A stretch of 64,000 bases of DNA from Burkholderia sp. Ac-20365 (GTDB taxonomy: Bacteria > Pseudomonadota > Gammaproteobacteria > Burkholderiales > Burkholderiaceae): contig NZ_JAAGPI010000004.1 of NCBI RefSeq assembly GCF_017104715.1, positions 186,001-250,000 on the forward strand, in the 5' to 3' direction. Below, piece after piece: positions 8,938-17,768 of the stretch; positions within the stretch are counted from its first letter, which is position 1; each line of letters begins with the position of its first letter. Under the pieces are notes generated by a model. It made no database searches. It had not been told where the DNA came from and saw only the letters and a program-made list of their open reading frames with translations. The translations under genes were made by a program, and so were the position numbers.

Positions 8938-10649
8938 AGCTTGATTTCAAGAAACTGATCGCCACGGTGGTGGCTGTCGCGTCGATCGCGACGATCACGG
9001 GCTGCGCAATCCCTGACGTACAGCGGCAACAGGCCGCACTCGCGGCAACGGCGCAGGCTAATGCAGAAAATGGCCCGTTGTCCCGTCCTGTAGTGCAGAT
9101 TCACGATGGCGCGTGGTTGCTTGGCGAGAAGATCAAGGCGAGCAAAGCACAGCCGGAGATCTTCGACCGCGACGTGTACTTCTCGTGGACGAAGAGCGGA
9201 TCGCCGACCCTCTCGGACATCGCGCAGTGGATCGTCGAAACGCAGCACGTGCGCTCGTCGATCGACTCCTCGGTTACGGCGGGAACGTCCGCGTCGAGCG
9301 GTGCAGCGACAGCGCCTCTGACTGGCTCGCTGGTCGCACGGGCCGGCGGTCCGCTGCCTTTGCCTGGAATGGTCCCGGCCGTAGCCTCGGCGACGCCTTC
9401 GGGTGCCGGAGCTATCCCCGTTGCTACGGCGCGCGGGCCGGTCAAGTACACCGGCAAGTTTCGCGGCTTCCTGGATATCGTCGACGCCTCGTTTAACGTC
9501 TGGTCGCGCTATCAGGACGGGACAGTGTCGTTCTTCCGCACGGAGACCCGGACGTTCGCCATTCCGACTTTGCCCGATACATCCAGTATGACGGGCTCGA
9601 TCTCGACCGGAGAGGGCAACTCGTCGTCGAGTTCTGGCTCGGAAAACGGCGGTCTCACGTCTGGCACGCAGAGCCTGACGCCGACGACGGGCGCTGGCTC
9701 GAGCAGTGGCAACTCCGGCAGCGGAGGCCAGACGATTCGTCTCGGTATTCACGTGAGCCCGTGGGAGAAGCTCGAAGCATCGGCAAAGGCCGTTGCGGGT
9801 GGCGACGCGCTGGTCCACGCAGACCCGAATCTGAACATGCTGACCGTGACGGGCACCCCGCCGCAATGCGATCGCATCGAAGACTGGGTGAAGAGTCTCA
9901 ACGCTCAATACGGCAAGCAAGTCGCGATCGACGTTCACGTCTATCAGGTTCAGCGTACGCAGGAAGACAACTATGGCCTGAATCTCCAGCTCGCGTATGA
10001 AAGTTCAAATGGACATACCGGTATCAAGTTCTCGGGTGCGGCCGCGCCGACCGTGACGAGCAGCTCGTCACCGATGTCGTTCGGCGCGACGATTCTTGGC
10101 GGAACGCTGGCAGGGTCGAGTGCAGCGGTGCAGGCGCTGTCGACGCTCGGCAATGTTTCACAGGTGGTGGCGCGTTCGGGTGTGACACAGAACGGCAAGG
10201 TCCTCGCGCTTCAGGCGGCTCGCAGCCAGGGGTATGTGGCGTCGACTCAGACCACGCTGGCGACGAGCGTCGGCTCTTCGACCTCCATGCAGACAGCGAC
10301 GCTGGTGCCGGGTTTCACCAGCAGCTTTTTGCCGAAGATTGTGAATGGGCGCGTCCTCATCGACTTCGACATGACGCTGTCGGATCTCGTCAACCTTGTG
10401 ACGTTCACCTCGGGCAGTGGCTCCAATCAATCGAGCGTCCAGTTGCCGACCCTGCAGGTCACGCGTTTTGAGCAGTCGGTCAGCCTGAAGCCAGGCGAGA
10501 CGCTGGTGCTCACTGGCATGCGACAGCAGTCGGCTAGCACGACGAACAACGGTGTCGGTTCCGCATACAACCCGCTGCTCGGCGGCGGCATGGACGCCCA
10601 GAAGGGCGACACGATTATCGCGGTTGTGATTACCGCACGCCTTCTGTGA
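8934..10649 (+). CDS. pilN: PilN-type lipoprotein secretin
   Basis: 571 residues. A lipoprotein signal ends in TITGC (Cys 24). N-terminal domains are followed by a Ser/Gly-rich linker (about 220-265), a ring-building domain and the C-terminal secretin domain. The secretin part contains LIDFDMTLSDLV, SVSLKPGETLVLTGM and a final GDTIIAVVITARLL. PilN forms the outer-membrane pore for the thin type IVb pilus of R64-like plasmids. It overlaps the TcpQ-like gene and is followed by pilP, as expected for a pil operon. Confidence 0.92.
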   Translation: MKLDFKKLIATVVAVASIATITGCAIPDVQRQQAALAATAQANAENGPLSRPVVQIHDGAWLLGEKIKASKAQPEIFDRDVYFSWTKSGSPTLSDIAQWIVETQHVRSSIDSSVTAGTSASSGAATAPLTGSLVARAGGPLPLPGMVPAVASATPSGAGAIPVATARGPVKYTGKFRGFLDIVDASFNVWSRYQDGTVSFFRTETRTFAIPTLPDTSSMTGSISTGEGNSSSSSGSENGGLTSGTQSLTPTTGAGSSSGNSGSGGQTIRLGIHVSPWEKLEASAKAVAGGDALVHADPNLNMLTVTGTPPQCDRIEDWVKSLNAQYGKQVAIDVHVYQVQRTQEDNYGLNLQLAYESSNGHTGIKFSGAAAPTVTSSSSPMSFGATILGGTLAGSSAAVQALSTLGNVSQVVARSGVTQNGKVLALQAARSQGYVASTQTTLATSVGSSTSMQTATLVPGFTSSFLPKIVNGRVLIDFDMTLSDLVNLVTFTSGSGSNQSSVQLPTLQVTRFEQSVSLKPGETLVLTGMRQQSASTTNNGVGSAYNPLLGGGMDAQKGDTIIAVVITARLL

Positions 10650-10660
10650 GGGATCCCATC

Positions 10661-11212
10661 ATGCGTACCAAGAAGATCGCTTTTGTTATCGCGGTGCTCG
10701 CCACCGGTTTGTTCGGAAACGCGATGGCTGCGACTGTCCAGCAGGACAAGCCAGAAGGGGCGGCTACGCCAGGTGCTGTTTCTGCATCTCCCGTCGACCC
10801 TGTCGGTAAGTCGCAAGCACAACAGGCGGCCGAACTCGACGCTGAGGCCGAATTGCTTTCGAGACGACTCAAAGTCGCCGAGTTGAAACGCAAACTCGCG
10901 GAGTTTGGCGACGCAGGGACGAATAGTCCCACGCGGGTGCAGAACTTGACCGATCGGGGCCCGGGGCGCGCCGAGGCGGCGCGCCAGCTTGGCCTTCAAC
11001 TCGTGCCGACGGATAGCGGCGCGTCGATCACGATCGACCTGATCAGCGCAAGCGAAGGTCACTGGCAAGCGTGGCTTACCGTGAACGGCCGTAGCGGGTT
11101 CCCTGTTTCCGTAGGTTCCACCGTTGCTGGCGGATGGACCGTCCGTCAGATTACGGAAGACAGCGTAGAGCTCGAGAAGGGCAAGCGTAAGTGGACACTG
11201 AAGGGAGCATAA
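10661..11212 (+). CDS. pilP: PilP-like pilus biogenesis protein
   Basis: 183 residues. The ATG at 10661 has GAGGGA upstream and begins a signal peptide ending NAMAA; a GTG at 10646 inside the pilN end is less likely. A charged helix (about residues 45-75, rich in Leu, Glu and Arg) precedes a small C-terminal domain with WQAWLTVNGRSGFPV and GGWTVRQI, the layout of plasmid PilP proteins. PilP is a periplasmic partner of the secretin and PilO. It comes before pilO here, whereas R64 has pilO first. Confidence 0.75.
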   Translation: MRTKKIAFVIAVLATGLFGNAMAATVQQDKPEGAATPGAVSASPVDPVGKSQAQQAAELDAEAELLSRRLKVAELKRKLAEFGDAGTNSPTRVQNLTDRGPGRAEAARQLGLQLVPTDSGASITIDLISASEGHWQAWLTVNGRSGFPVSVGSTVAGGWTVRQITEDSVELEKGKRKWTLKGA

Positions 11213-11213
11213 C

Positions 11214-12779
11214 GTGGCGCACTCGCTTTCCCTACCCAACGTAAAGGGTGAGTTCGTCGTCGGCATGTCTTGGCGTCATGAAGACCACCGTCCCAAGCGC
11301 AAGGACCTGCAGCGCCACTCGCTCGACAAGGGCCGGTGGGGCCTTCGTCGCGAGACGATCTCGGGCAACCACCAAAGCGCCTATTGCGACCCGATCTTCG
11401 GTAAGAAACCGGAAAAGCTGGTTTCTCTTGCGGCAATCGTCGCTGAGCAGCATCAGCAGCCGTGGATGGGCCTGTATCAGCTGGATGATGACCTGTACTG
11501 GTATATCGCTGTTCGCGATGGTCATTCCGTCATTCCTGACGGCGACAAGATCGGCACGTATGCCGAAGTTATTGGCGTCCACAACCGGCACTTACACGAG
11601 CTCGGAGAATGGGACGAGCAGGAAGGTACGCTCAACGATCTCGCGGAACTTGTCAGGGGATCGACGAGAAATATCAAACTCCAGGATCTGCAGGGCGGGG
11701 GTTGGGGCAAGGCGCTCGCGATCGGAGGCGGCATTGGGGTGGCTCTGATCGGCGGGATCGCTGGTGTTGTGTACTACCAGCACGGCGAAGAAGAAAAGGC
11801 ACGTGTTGCGGCCGAGCAGCGGCGCGCTGTGCTCTCGGCCATCAAGGCGCGTAAGGACGCCGAGTCGCGCATTCTGCCATGGACCCGGTTGGCTATGCCG
11901 TCGGACGCTTTCGCAGCGTGCCGGGATGCGTGGTATTCCCAACGGCTTTCGCAAATGGGATGGAAGCTGGCTTCGTGGCATTGCGGTGTACAGCCCAACG
12001 CAGTCACTATCAATGCGACCTTCGACCGTGACGGTGGGCTAGCAGATGACGCCCCGGGCCGGATGGCCGCTGATGCGCAGCACTCAACTGTCAGTCAGCA
12101 GATTCCGGTCAGCTTTCCGGCGCCATCGTCGCTGGCGGAGACCTCGGACGCAGCAAGCCGTGCCGCATGGACGCTCTCGCAGCGCTACGGGATTCCATTG
12201 ACCCTAACTGCGCAGCAGACCGTCGCGCCGTTGCCGGGGAGCAAACAGGCGGAGGCGGAGCAGGCACCCTGGACGTCGTCACCTGCAATTTACACCACGC
12301 GTGTCGCCCCTTGGCTCTGGTTCGCAGAGCTATTCGATGCAGTGCCGGGTATGCGAGTCAACACGCTCGACTGGACCGCGGCGAAAGGCTGGGAAGTGAA
12401 TGGGTCGCTCTACTCACTGCGCGGTGGCATGCAAGCAGGCCAAGGAAAAGTTGGTCCGCAAAAACTCGCGCCGGCCGCTGTCGTTCATAAGGCAGCTGAT
12501 GTTCAGCAGATCGTCGCGATAACGCCATCAACGGCTCAACCCGTGCCGGCTGCTGTTCCACCCGTGACGGCCGTAGAGCCGCCTGCAAAGAAATCTGATG
12601 CCCCTGTTGGCGTCCAGCCGAGCGCGCCGGCCGTCCCGGCTGCACAAGCAAAGACAGCCTCAGTGAGCGGTGTTGCTCCCATGCCGTCGGCAATCGCCGC
12701 GCTGAGCGAGATGCATCCACCGAAGGCGCCGACCGAACAACCGAAGGCGGCCTCACCCTCTAAAGGAGAAAGTTGGTAA
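11214..12779 (+). CDS. pilO: PilO-type pilus accessory protein
   Basis: 521 residues from a GTG with AAGGGA 8 bases upstream. A cytoplasmic domain with WYIAVRDGHSVIPDGD and LAELVRGSTRNIKL is typical of plasmid type IVb PilO. One membrane helix lies near residues 165-187, followed by a long periplasmic part with paired cysteines and a Pro/Ala-rich tail. PilO belongs to the inner-membrane platform that links PilQ/PilR to the secretin. Its stop overlaps the pilQ start as TAATG, so the two are translationally coupled. Confidence 0.82.
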   Translation: MAHSLSLPNVKGEFVVGMSWRHEDHRPKRKDLQRHSLDKGRWGLRRETISGNHQSAYCDPIFGKKPEKLVSLAAIVAEQHQQPWMGLYQLDDDLYWYIAVRDGHSVIPDGDKIGTYAEVIGVHNRHLHELGEWDEQEGTLNDLAELVRGSTRNIKLQDLQGGGWGKALAIGGGIGVALIGGIAGVVYYQHGEEEKARVAAEQRRAVLSAIKARKDAESRILPWTRLAMPSDAFAACRDAWYSQRLSQMGWKLASWHCGVQPNAVTINATFDRDGGLADDAPGRMAADAQHSTVSQQIPVSFPAPSSLAETSDAASRAAWTLSQRYGIPLTLTAQQTVAPLPGSKQAEAEQAPWTSSPAIYTTRVAPWLWFAELFDAVPGMRVNTLDWTAAKGWEVNGSLYSLRGGMQAGQGKVGPQKLAPAAVVHKAADVQQIVAITPSTAQPVPAAVPPVTAVEPPAKKSDAPVGVQPSAPAVPAAQAKTASVSGVAPMPSAIAALSEMHPPKAPTEQPKAASPSKGESW

Positions 12780-14581
12780 TGGCATTTCCTGGAATGTCCC
12801 TAAAGAGGGCGTCAGTCGTTGCTGAGGCACCGGCCAGCATCGAACGCAATGCCGCCGCAAGGGCGGTAGACGAGGCGGCGATCGTAAAGGTACCGGCGGT
12901 TCCGGCGAGCATCGCTGATCGAGTGTTTGTGTCGGCGGATTCGACACGGTCGTTTGCGTATTTTGCCGTGACGTTGAGACTGATGGCCGATGATCAGGCA
13001 ACGGCATTGTCGCGGCACCACCGAACCAAGCGGGGCGATATCGGAGAACTCGCTGTCGGCACCGGAGCGCTGACGCCGGAGGGCGTAGCGCATATCTCGG
13101 CCGCGCAGGGCGTGGAAATCAGTGTTGACGCACGCCACGCAGGACTGCCGCAGTTCTTGACCTGGATTGAAGATGTCCGCGGGCTCGGGATTATCCCGAA
13201 GGTGCGGAGGGTGTCAGCGCAGGATCTTGTTGCTGTTCGCGAGTCGAGGCGGGTCGAGCCGTCGAAGGAGCAGTCAGACCTCAAGACGCTCACCAAAGCG
13301 CGGGACCTGATATCCGACGCTGCTCTCGTCAAGTCGAGCGACATCCATATCCGGATCAACGAAAAGTTCACCGAGGTCCTGGTTCGCGTAAAAGGCGATC
13401 TCCAGGTTGCTGAGAAATACAGCATGGACCAGGAGGAAGGGGACGCGCTCGTCCGCTCGATGTACACCGGGCTTGCGACCTCAAAAGAAGGAACCTACAA
13501 CCCGCGTGAATTTCAGGACGCGCAGATCCGGGGCGACGTAATACCTGGCAGTGGCCTCTCCAGCGTTCGAATCATCCGTGGGCCGAAATATCCCGAGGAA
13601 GCGGGTTGCAGCTATGTAGTCGCGCGTCTCCAGTATGAAACAGCAACTGGGAAACAAGCGGACCCGTCGAAGGCCGGCAATCTTCAGTTGAGGAAGCCGA
13701 AAGCGCCGATAGGCGACATCGAGCTGATTGGGTTCACGCCGCTTCAACAGGAACTCTGTGACCGGCTTATCAGGCTCCCGGCAGGGATCGTTCTCGCGAC
13801 TGGCCCGACGGGGTCGGGGAAGACGACGACGCTCTACAACCTCATGAAGCGTCAGGCCCAGCTGTTCGTTCACAAGGCGCAGTTCACGATCGAGAACCCA
13901 CCCGAGTATCCGCAGGATTGGGCAGTTCAACTCGCCTCGGATGGTGACGATTTTCAGGCACGACTTCGAGACGGACTCCGATCGGACCCGGACATCATCA
14001 TGCTCGGCGAAATTCGCGCCGCTGCCGAAGCCGTCGCTGCTGTGCAAGCAGCAATGACTGGCCACTTCGTGTGGTCGACGCTGCACGTCAACGACCCGTT
14101 TTCCGCATTCCGGCGACTCGAAAATCTTGATCGCGCTCTTCTTGATCCGCAGAAGATTGCGGACGCGGATCTGATCTCGGGACTGCTCGCACAACGAATC
14201 ATCCCGATCCTGTGCGGCGAGTGCAAGCAGCCTCTCGCGGAGAAGCCCGAAGCACTTACATCCTATCTCGGAAGCATCGTCGGGACGTGGGGGAATGGCG
14301 AGCGCCTCTATGTGCGCGGCGACGTTCCTGATTGTGGTTGTTGCTTCGGCACCGGGATCATCCGCACTCAGGCAGTAGCAGAGGTGGTCGTCACGGACGA
14401 GGAGTTTATGGACGACGTGCTAGCACAGGGAATCAACGCTGCCCGAAAGCGGTACCGGACGCGTAAGGACGCCGACAAGTCTATGCTGGGCAACGCGATG
14501 GACCTGGTCCTCGCAGGTATGGTTGACCCGAACGATGCACACGCCAGCGTGCGCCTTCGCCAGAAGCGGGAGGGCGCATGA
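12779..14581 (+). CDS. pilQ: PilQ, GspE-family pilus assembly ATPase
   Basis: 600 residues from ATG 12779, preceded by AAAGGAGAAAG. The N-terminal half contains the PAS-like/N2 region of type II/IV secretion ATPases. Walker A is GPTGSGKTTT (about residues 341-350), and DPDIIMLGEIRAAAE marks the Walker B region. Cysteines near the end (CGECKQ, CGCCFGTG) fit the zinc-binding element of GspE/PilB enzymes. It hydrolyses ATP to drive PilS polymerisation with PilR. It overlaps pilR by 4 bases. Confidence 0.92.
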   Translation: MAFPGMSLKRASVVAEAPASIERNAAARAVDEAAIVKVPAVPASIADRVFVSADSTRSFAYFAVTLRLMADDQATALSRHHRTKRGDIGELAVGTGALTPEGVAHISAAQGVEISVDARHAGLPQFLTWIEDVRGLGIIPKVRRVSAQDLVAVRESRRVEPSKEQSDLKTLTKARDLISDAALVKSSDIHIRINEKFTEVLVRVKGDLQVAEKYSMDQEEGDALVRSMYTGLATSKEGTYNPREFQDAQIRGDVIPGSGLSSVRIIRGPKYPEEAGCSYVVARLQYETATGKQADPSKAGNLQLRKPKAPIGDIELIGFTPLQQELCDRLIRLPAGIVLATGPTGSGKTTTLYNLMKRQAQLFVHKAQFTIENPPEYPQDWAVQLASDGDDFQARLRDGLRSDPDIIMLGEIRAAAEAVAAVQAAMTGHFVWSTLHVNDPFSAFRRLENLDRALLDPQKIADADLISGLLAQRIIPILCGECKQPLAEKPEALTSYLGSIVGTWGNGERLYVRGDVPDCGCCFGTGIIRTQAVAEVVVTDEEFMDDVLAQGINAARKRYRTRKDADKSMLGNAMDLVLAGMVDPNDAHASVRLRQKREGA

Positions 14582-15711
14582 GCACGCCGATCCTGGGGTG
14601 GGCAACGCGCAAGCGGACGGTGGATGAGGTGACGAAGCAGGCAGGCGAACGGGCGCGTCCGCAGAGTCTGAGTTGGAGCGCGCGCAAGCGCCTGTACGAA
14701 CAGGCGTCGAGCCAGCTGGACAACGAACGGACACTGCCTGAGATCCTGCTCGACTATCGCGACCGTCTGTTGCGTCGTGGAAAGAAGAATGCAGGCGCAG
14801 CCGCGAACCTGATCTATCGACGCGTCATCGACGGCGACACCTTCACGGTCGCACTCGGCGAGAAGATCAGTCCGCTCGAGCGAAGCGTAATCGCAGCCGG
14901 CGAGAAGGCAGGGGAGTTGTCGCACTCGATGCGGCTAGTTCTTCAGTTGCGTGACCGGCTCACGCGGATACGGCGCTCAATGCAGTCGAGCTTCTTCGCG
15001 CCAACCGTGTACCTCATCTCCTTGTGGTGTGTCCTTTTCACGATCGGATACATGATCGTGCCGCAATTCGAGATGGCATTGCCGGCAAACCGCTGGACAG
15101 GCTGGGCGAGGGTCCTGTACCTGATGGGATCGATTGCGGTGGGCTGGGCAGCACCGGTGTTTGTAGTGCTGTCTCTCGCCGTGGGTCTCTTGATCTGGAA
15201 GGCCCTCCCTAACTGGACAGGGGAAGGGGTCATCAAAGGCCGAGCTTTCTGCGACAAGTACGTCTTCCCCTTCACGGTCTACAGGGAGGTACAAGGCTTT
15301 GCGTGGCTGCTCGCCTTTGCCACGCTTCTGCGTTCCAACGTGCCCGACGCAGACGCCATCTATGACCAGATGAAAACCGCAACGCCATGGGAGCGGTCAC
15401 GGTTGCGTCCGATTCACGCCGGACTCAAGAACGGCCTTGATATGGCGAAGGCAATGCGGTTGTCGGGGTACGAATACCCCTCTTTGGACCTCATCGACGA
15501 GGTGAATGCATACGTTGGATTCCCCAATTTTCCGGAAAAAATCGAGGTCGTGGCCCGGCAATATGCAGACACGCTAGAGCGCCGTCTGCTGACCAAAGGA
15601 ATGGTGCTCTCCGCCGGATTCTCCGGGTTGATGTTTTTCGCGTTCGTAATTCTCCAGTTGGGCGCCAACGAGATCTCTTCGCTCTTGTCGTCGTCCGTGG
15701 GCCATTTCTAG
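14578..15711 (+). CDS. pilR: PilR, GspF-family inner-membrane platform protein
   Basis: 377 residues. Two GspF-type helical domains flank membrane helices near residues 140-161 and 178-209, with a last helix near 341-362. The repeat signature is visible in LGEKISPLERSVIAAGEKAGEL and in the second half near GLDMAKAMRLSGYEYPSLDLI. This is the integral membrane partner of PilQ in thin-pilus assembly. ATGA overlap with pilQ shows coupling. Confidence 0.9.
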   Translation: MSTPILGWATRKRTVDEVTKQAGERARPQSLSWSARKRLYEQASSQLDNERTLPEILLDYRDRLLRRGKKNAGAAANLIYRRVIDGDTFTVALGEKISPLERSVIAAGEKAGELSHSMRLVLQLRDRLTRIRRSMQSSFFAPTVYLISLWCVLFTIGYMIVPQFEMALPANRWTGWARVLYLMGSIAVGWAAPVFVVLSLAVGLLIWKALPNWTGEGVIKGRAFCDKYVFPFTVYREVQGFAWLLAFATLLRSNVPDADAIYDQMKTATPWERSRLRPIHAGLKNGLDMAKAMRLSGYEYPSLDLIDEVNAYVGFPNFPEKIEVVARQYADTLERRLLTKGMVLSAGFSGLMFFAFVILQLGANEISSLLSSSVGHF

Positions 15712-15755
15712 TGCGATCGAAATTAACAACGTTTTGCTTCTAAAGGGGGTTTTGA

Positions 15756-16256
15756 ATGGACGGTATTCTTGGGCGCATCGTCGCAGTGATTCTCGGTCTG
15801 CTCGCGATGGCAGGTGTTGGGGTGCTGGCGTATAAGGCGTTTTCGACGGACAAGAACGGCGGTGTCACGACGGACATCACGCAGGTCATCACGAATGCGC
15901 GGGCGCAGTTCTCGCAGAACAACAACGGCTACACGAACTTTACGACCGCGAACGTCGGCGCAATGGACACGGCGGGCATCTTCCCGAAGAGCATGGTCCG
16001 CGGCGGGGTGGTGCTCGATCGTTGGGGCAATCAGGTGCAGTTTGCGAGCCTTAATTCGGCGACGCAAGGCCAGATCACGTTCGGCGGTGGCGGCTCGGAA
16101 AACGCGGAAGCGTGTACGGCTGTCGTGACGAGCCTGAAGGACTACGTCAGTCTCCAGGTTGGTGGATCGACGTTCGATCAGACCAACCAACCGGATGCGG
16201 TGACGGGCGGTCAAGCCTGTGCGAATTCGCTGACGCTGACGCTCACGTTCCAGTGA
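15756..16256 (+). CDS. pilS: PilS, type IVb major prepilin
   Basis: 166 residues, with AAAGGGGG 6-8 bases before the ATG. The N-terminus is a short polar leader (MDGILGR) followed by a hydrophobic helix to about residue 26, then a globular domain with TDITQVITNARAQFSQ, MVRGG, WGNQVQF and two cysteines. This is the pattern of plasmid PilS pilins, the main subunit of the thin pilus used in liquid mating. The strong ribosome-binding site fits a highly made structural protein. No prepilin peptidase was identified nearby. Confidence 0.88.
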   Translation: MDGILGRIVAVILGLLAMAGVGVLAYKAFSTDKNGGVTTDITQVITNARAQFSQNNNGYTNFTTANVGAMDTAGIFPKSMVRGGVVLDRWGNQVQFASLNSATQGQITFGGGGSENAEACTAVVTSLKDYVSLQVGGSTFDQTNQPDAVTGGQACANSLTLTLTFQ

Positions 16257-16286
16257 CCTACTGACAACTGCCTTTCCTGAGAACGT

Positions 16287-17279
16287 ATGTCGTCGCTGCT
16301 CACCGAACCGTCAACGCTTTCTTCGCTTCCGTTCTCGGATCTACTTCTGGAGCCGGACGGCTTTGCCTGGTATAAGGCGAGCCCTCTGGACCGAAAGCGC
16401 AACGCGCTTGTTGATGAGGCGCTTAGCGAGGCGCAAGCGTTGCGGGAACACCTTGTCAGTAACGACATAGGCATGGATGAGCGGGTACCTTTTGGCGACC
16501 GCATCCTGCGCATCATGCGGCAATACACGGTGCGCGGCGACGTCTACGTTTGCCGCGACATTCGTGTCGAGGTTATGCCCTTTGATGAATTGGGGCTGCC
16601 GCCGATGCTTCTAGATTCGCTCCTGAAGCCGCGAATCCAACGCGGTGGCCTCGTCATTTGGTTCGGGCAGGCAGGAGCCGGTAAATCAACAAGCCAGTTC
16701 TCCTTCGTCTCCGAATATCTCAAGAAATTTGGAGGCATCGCGTGGACGGTTGAGAACCCGGCAGAGACCATGCTAGACGGTCCGCACGTTGGTCCAAATG
16801 GGACCGTTGGAACGTGCTATCAAACCGAGATCAAACGAGATTCTGAGTATCCGGAAGCGATTCAGAGACTGTTGCGGGCAGCGCCGAACCTCATCATGCT
16901 CGGCGAAATTCGCACGCCACAGGTTGCGGCTGAAGCGGTGCTCGCTGGCATGAGTGGTCACGTAGTGTCGACGACGCTTCACGGGAGCGACGTAGTGACT
17001 GGGCTGGAAAGGCTCAAGAACCTCGTCCGGGAGTCCGGTCTCGATGCGTCCATGATTGCAGATGCCCTGACGGCCGTTGTGTATCAGTCAATGTCTATGG
17101 GCAATTTTGCTGGGGTTGCGCGGAGGGTCATTACTGGCAGTCCGTTAATAATCGGTGGATCTGCGACTGAAACATCGACCCGCGTCACGCTGAGAAAGGG
17201 TGACTACGCGCAACTTAAGACGGAGATCCAACGGCAGCAGAATATCTTCGATGGTACGAGCGTTGGAGGAAAGATCTGA
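16287..17279 (+). CDS. PilT/VirB11-like secretion ATPase
   Basis: 330 residues. A modified Walker A, GQAGAGKST, lies near residues 127-135, and an Asp-box/Walker B region near APNLIMLGEIRTPQVAAEA is followed by GHVVSTTLHG, all typical of the GspE/PilT/VirB11 superfamily. It is much shorter than PilQ and lacks its N-terminal domain and zinc region, so it is closer in layout to PilT retraction ATPases or VirB11. No other VirB11 candidate is in the window, so it could serve the pilus, the T4SS or both. Its stop overlaps the next start. Confidence 0.75.
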   Translation: MSSLLTEPSTLSSLPFSDLLLEPDGFAWYKASPLDRKRNALVDEALSEAQALREHLVSNDIGMDERVPFGDRILRIMRQYTVRGDVYVCRDIRVEVMPFDELGLPPMLLDSLLKPRIQRGGLVIWFGQAGAGKSTSQFSFVSEYLKKFGGIAWTVENPAETMLDGPHVGPNGTVGTCYQTEIKRDSEYPEAIQRLLRAAPNLIMLGEIRTPQVAAEAVLAGMSGHVVSTTLHGSDVVTGLERLKNLVRESGLDASMIADALTAVVYQSMSMGNFAGVARRVITGSPLIIGGSATETSTRVTLRKGDYAQLKTEIQRQQNIFDGTSVGGKI

Positions 17280-17758
17280 TGGGCTTCGCTATCTTTCCGA
17301 TCGTCGTGGTGATGTTCTTTGCCGGCATCACCATGCAGTTGATGCAGTCCGCTAACGGAGTCGTTGGTGCTAGTGTTGCGGAGCACATACAAAACAAGGC
17401 GATCGTCAGTGCCCTAGAGGCAGAGGCGTTTTCAACTTCGTGCCTCAACGCGGCACTCTCGAGCCCCGGGATGGTTAGTGCAAACATCACGGTTGTTTTG
17501 CCCAACGGGGTTCCGACGCCGCCGAATGCGGTGTGCATGTCGACGAGTGCGCCAGGTGGGGGGCGCAACGTCTACAGCTACCTACCAGCCGTCCCTGGCG
17601 AGTTCGGGCGTATCGGCGCGGATTCAGGTATGAGCGAGCTGTGGCTGCGGGGGCTAGGCCAAGGTCAAGCCGCGAGCATCGCTAGTGGTCAGTCTGTGAC
17701 CGTGCCGACCAACATTCCGACCGGAACTGTCATCCAGCAGGTTCTGGTCAACCCGTGA
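17279..17758 (+). CDS. PilM-like small pilus protein
   Basis: 159 residues. An N-terminal membrane helix (about 5-25) is followed by a periplasmic domain. The end has LWLRGLGQGQAASI and VTVPTNIPTGTVIQQVLVN, similar to the PilM protein of R64-type pil operons, which also has one N-terminal helix. The start overlaps the upstream ATPase stop and pilV begins 10 bases later, so it is part of the operon. It could instead be a minor pilin. The PilM call is by layout and C-terminal pattern only. Confidence 0.5.
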   Translation: MGFAIFPIVVVMFFAGITMQLMQSANGVVGASVAEHIQNKAIVSALEAEAFSTSCLNAALSSPGMVSANITVVLPNGVPTPPNAVCMSTSAPGGGRNVYSYLPAVPGEFGRIGADSGMSELWLRGLGQGQAASIASGQSVTVPTNIPTGTVIQQVLVNP

Positions 17759-17768
17759 GAGCTTCAAT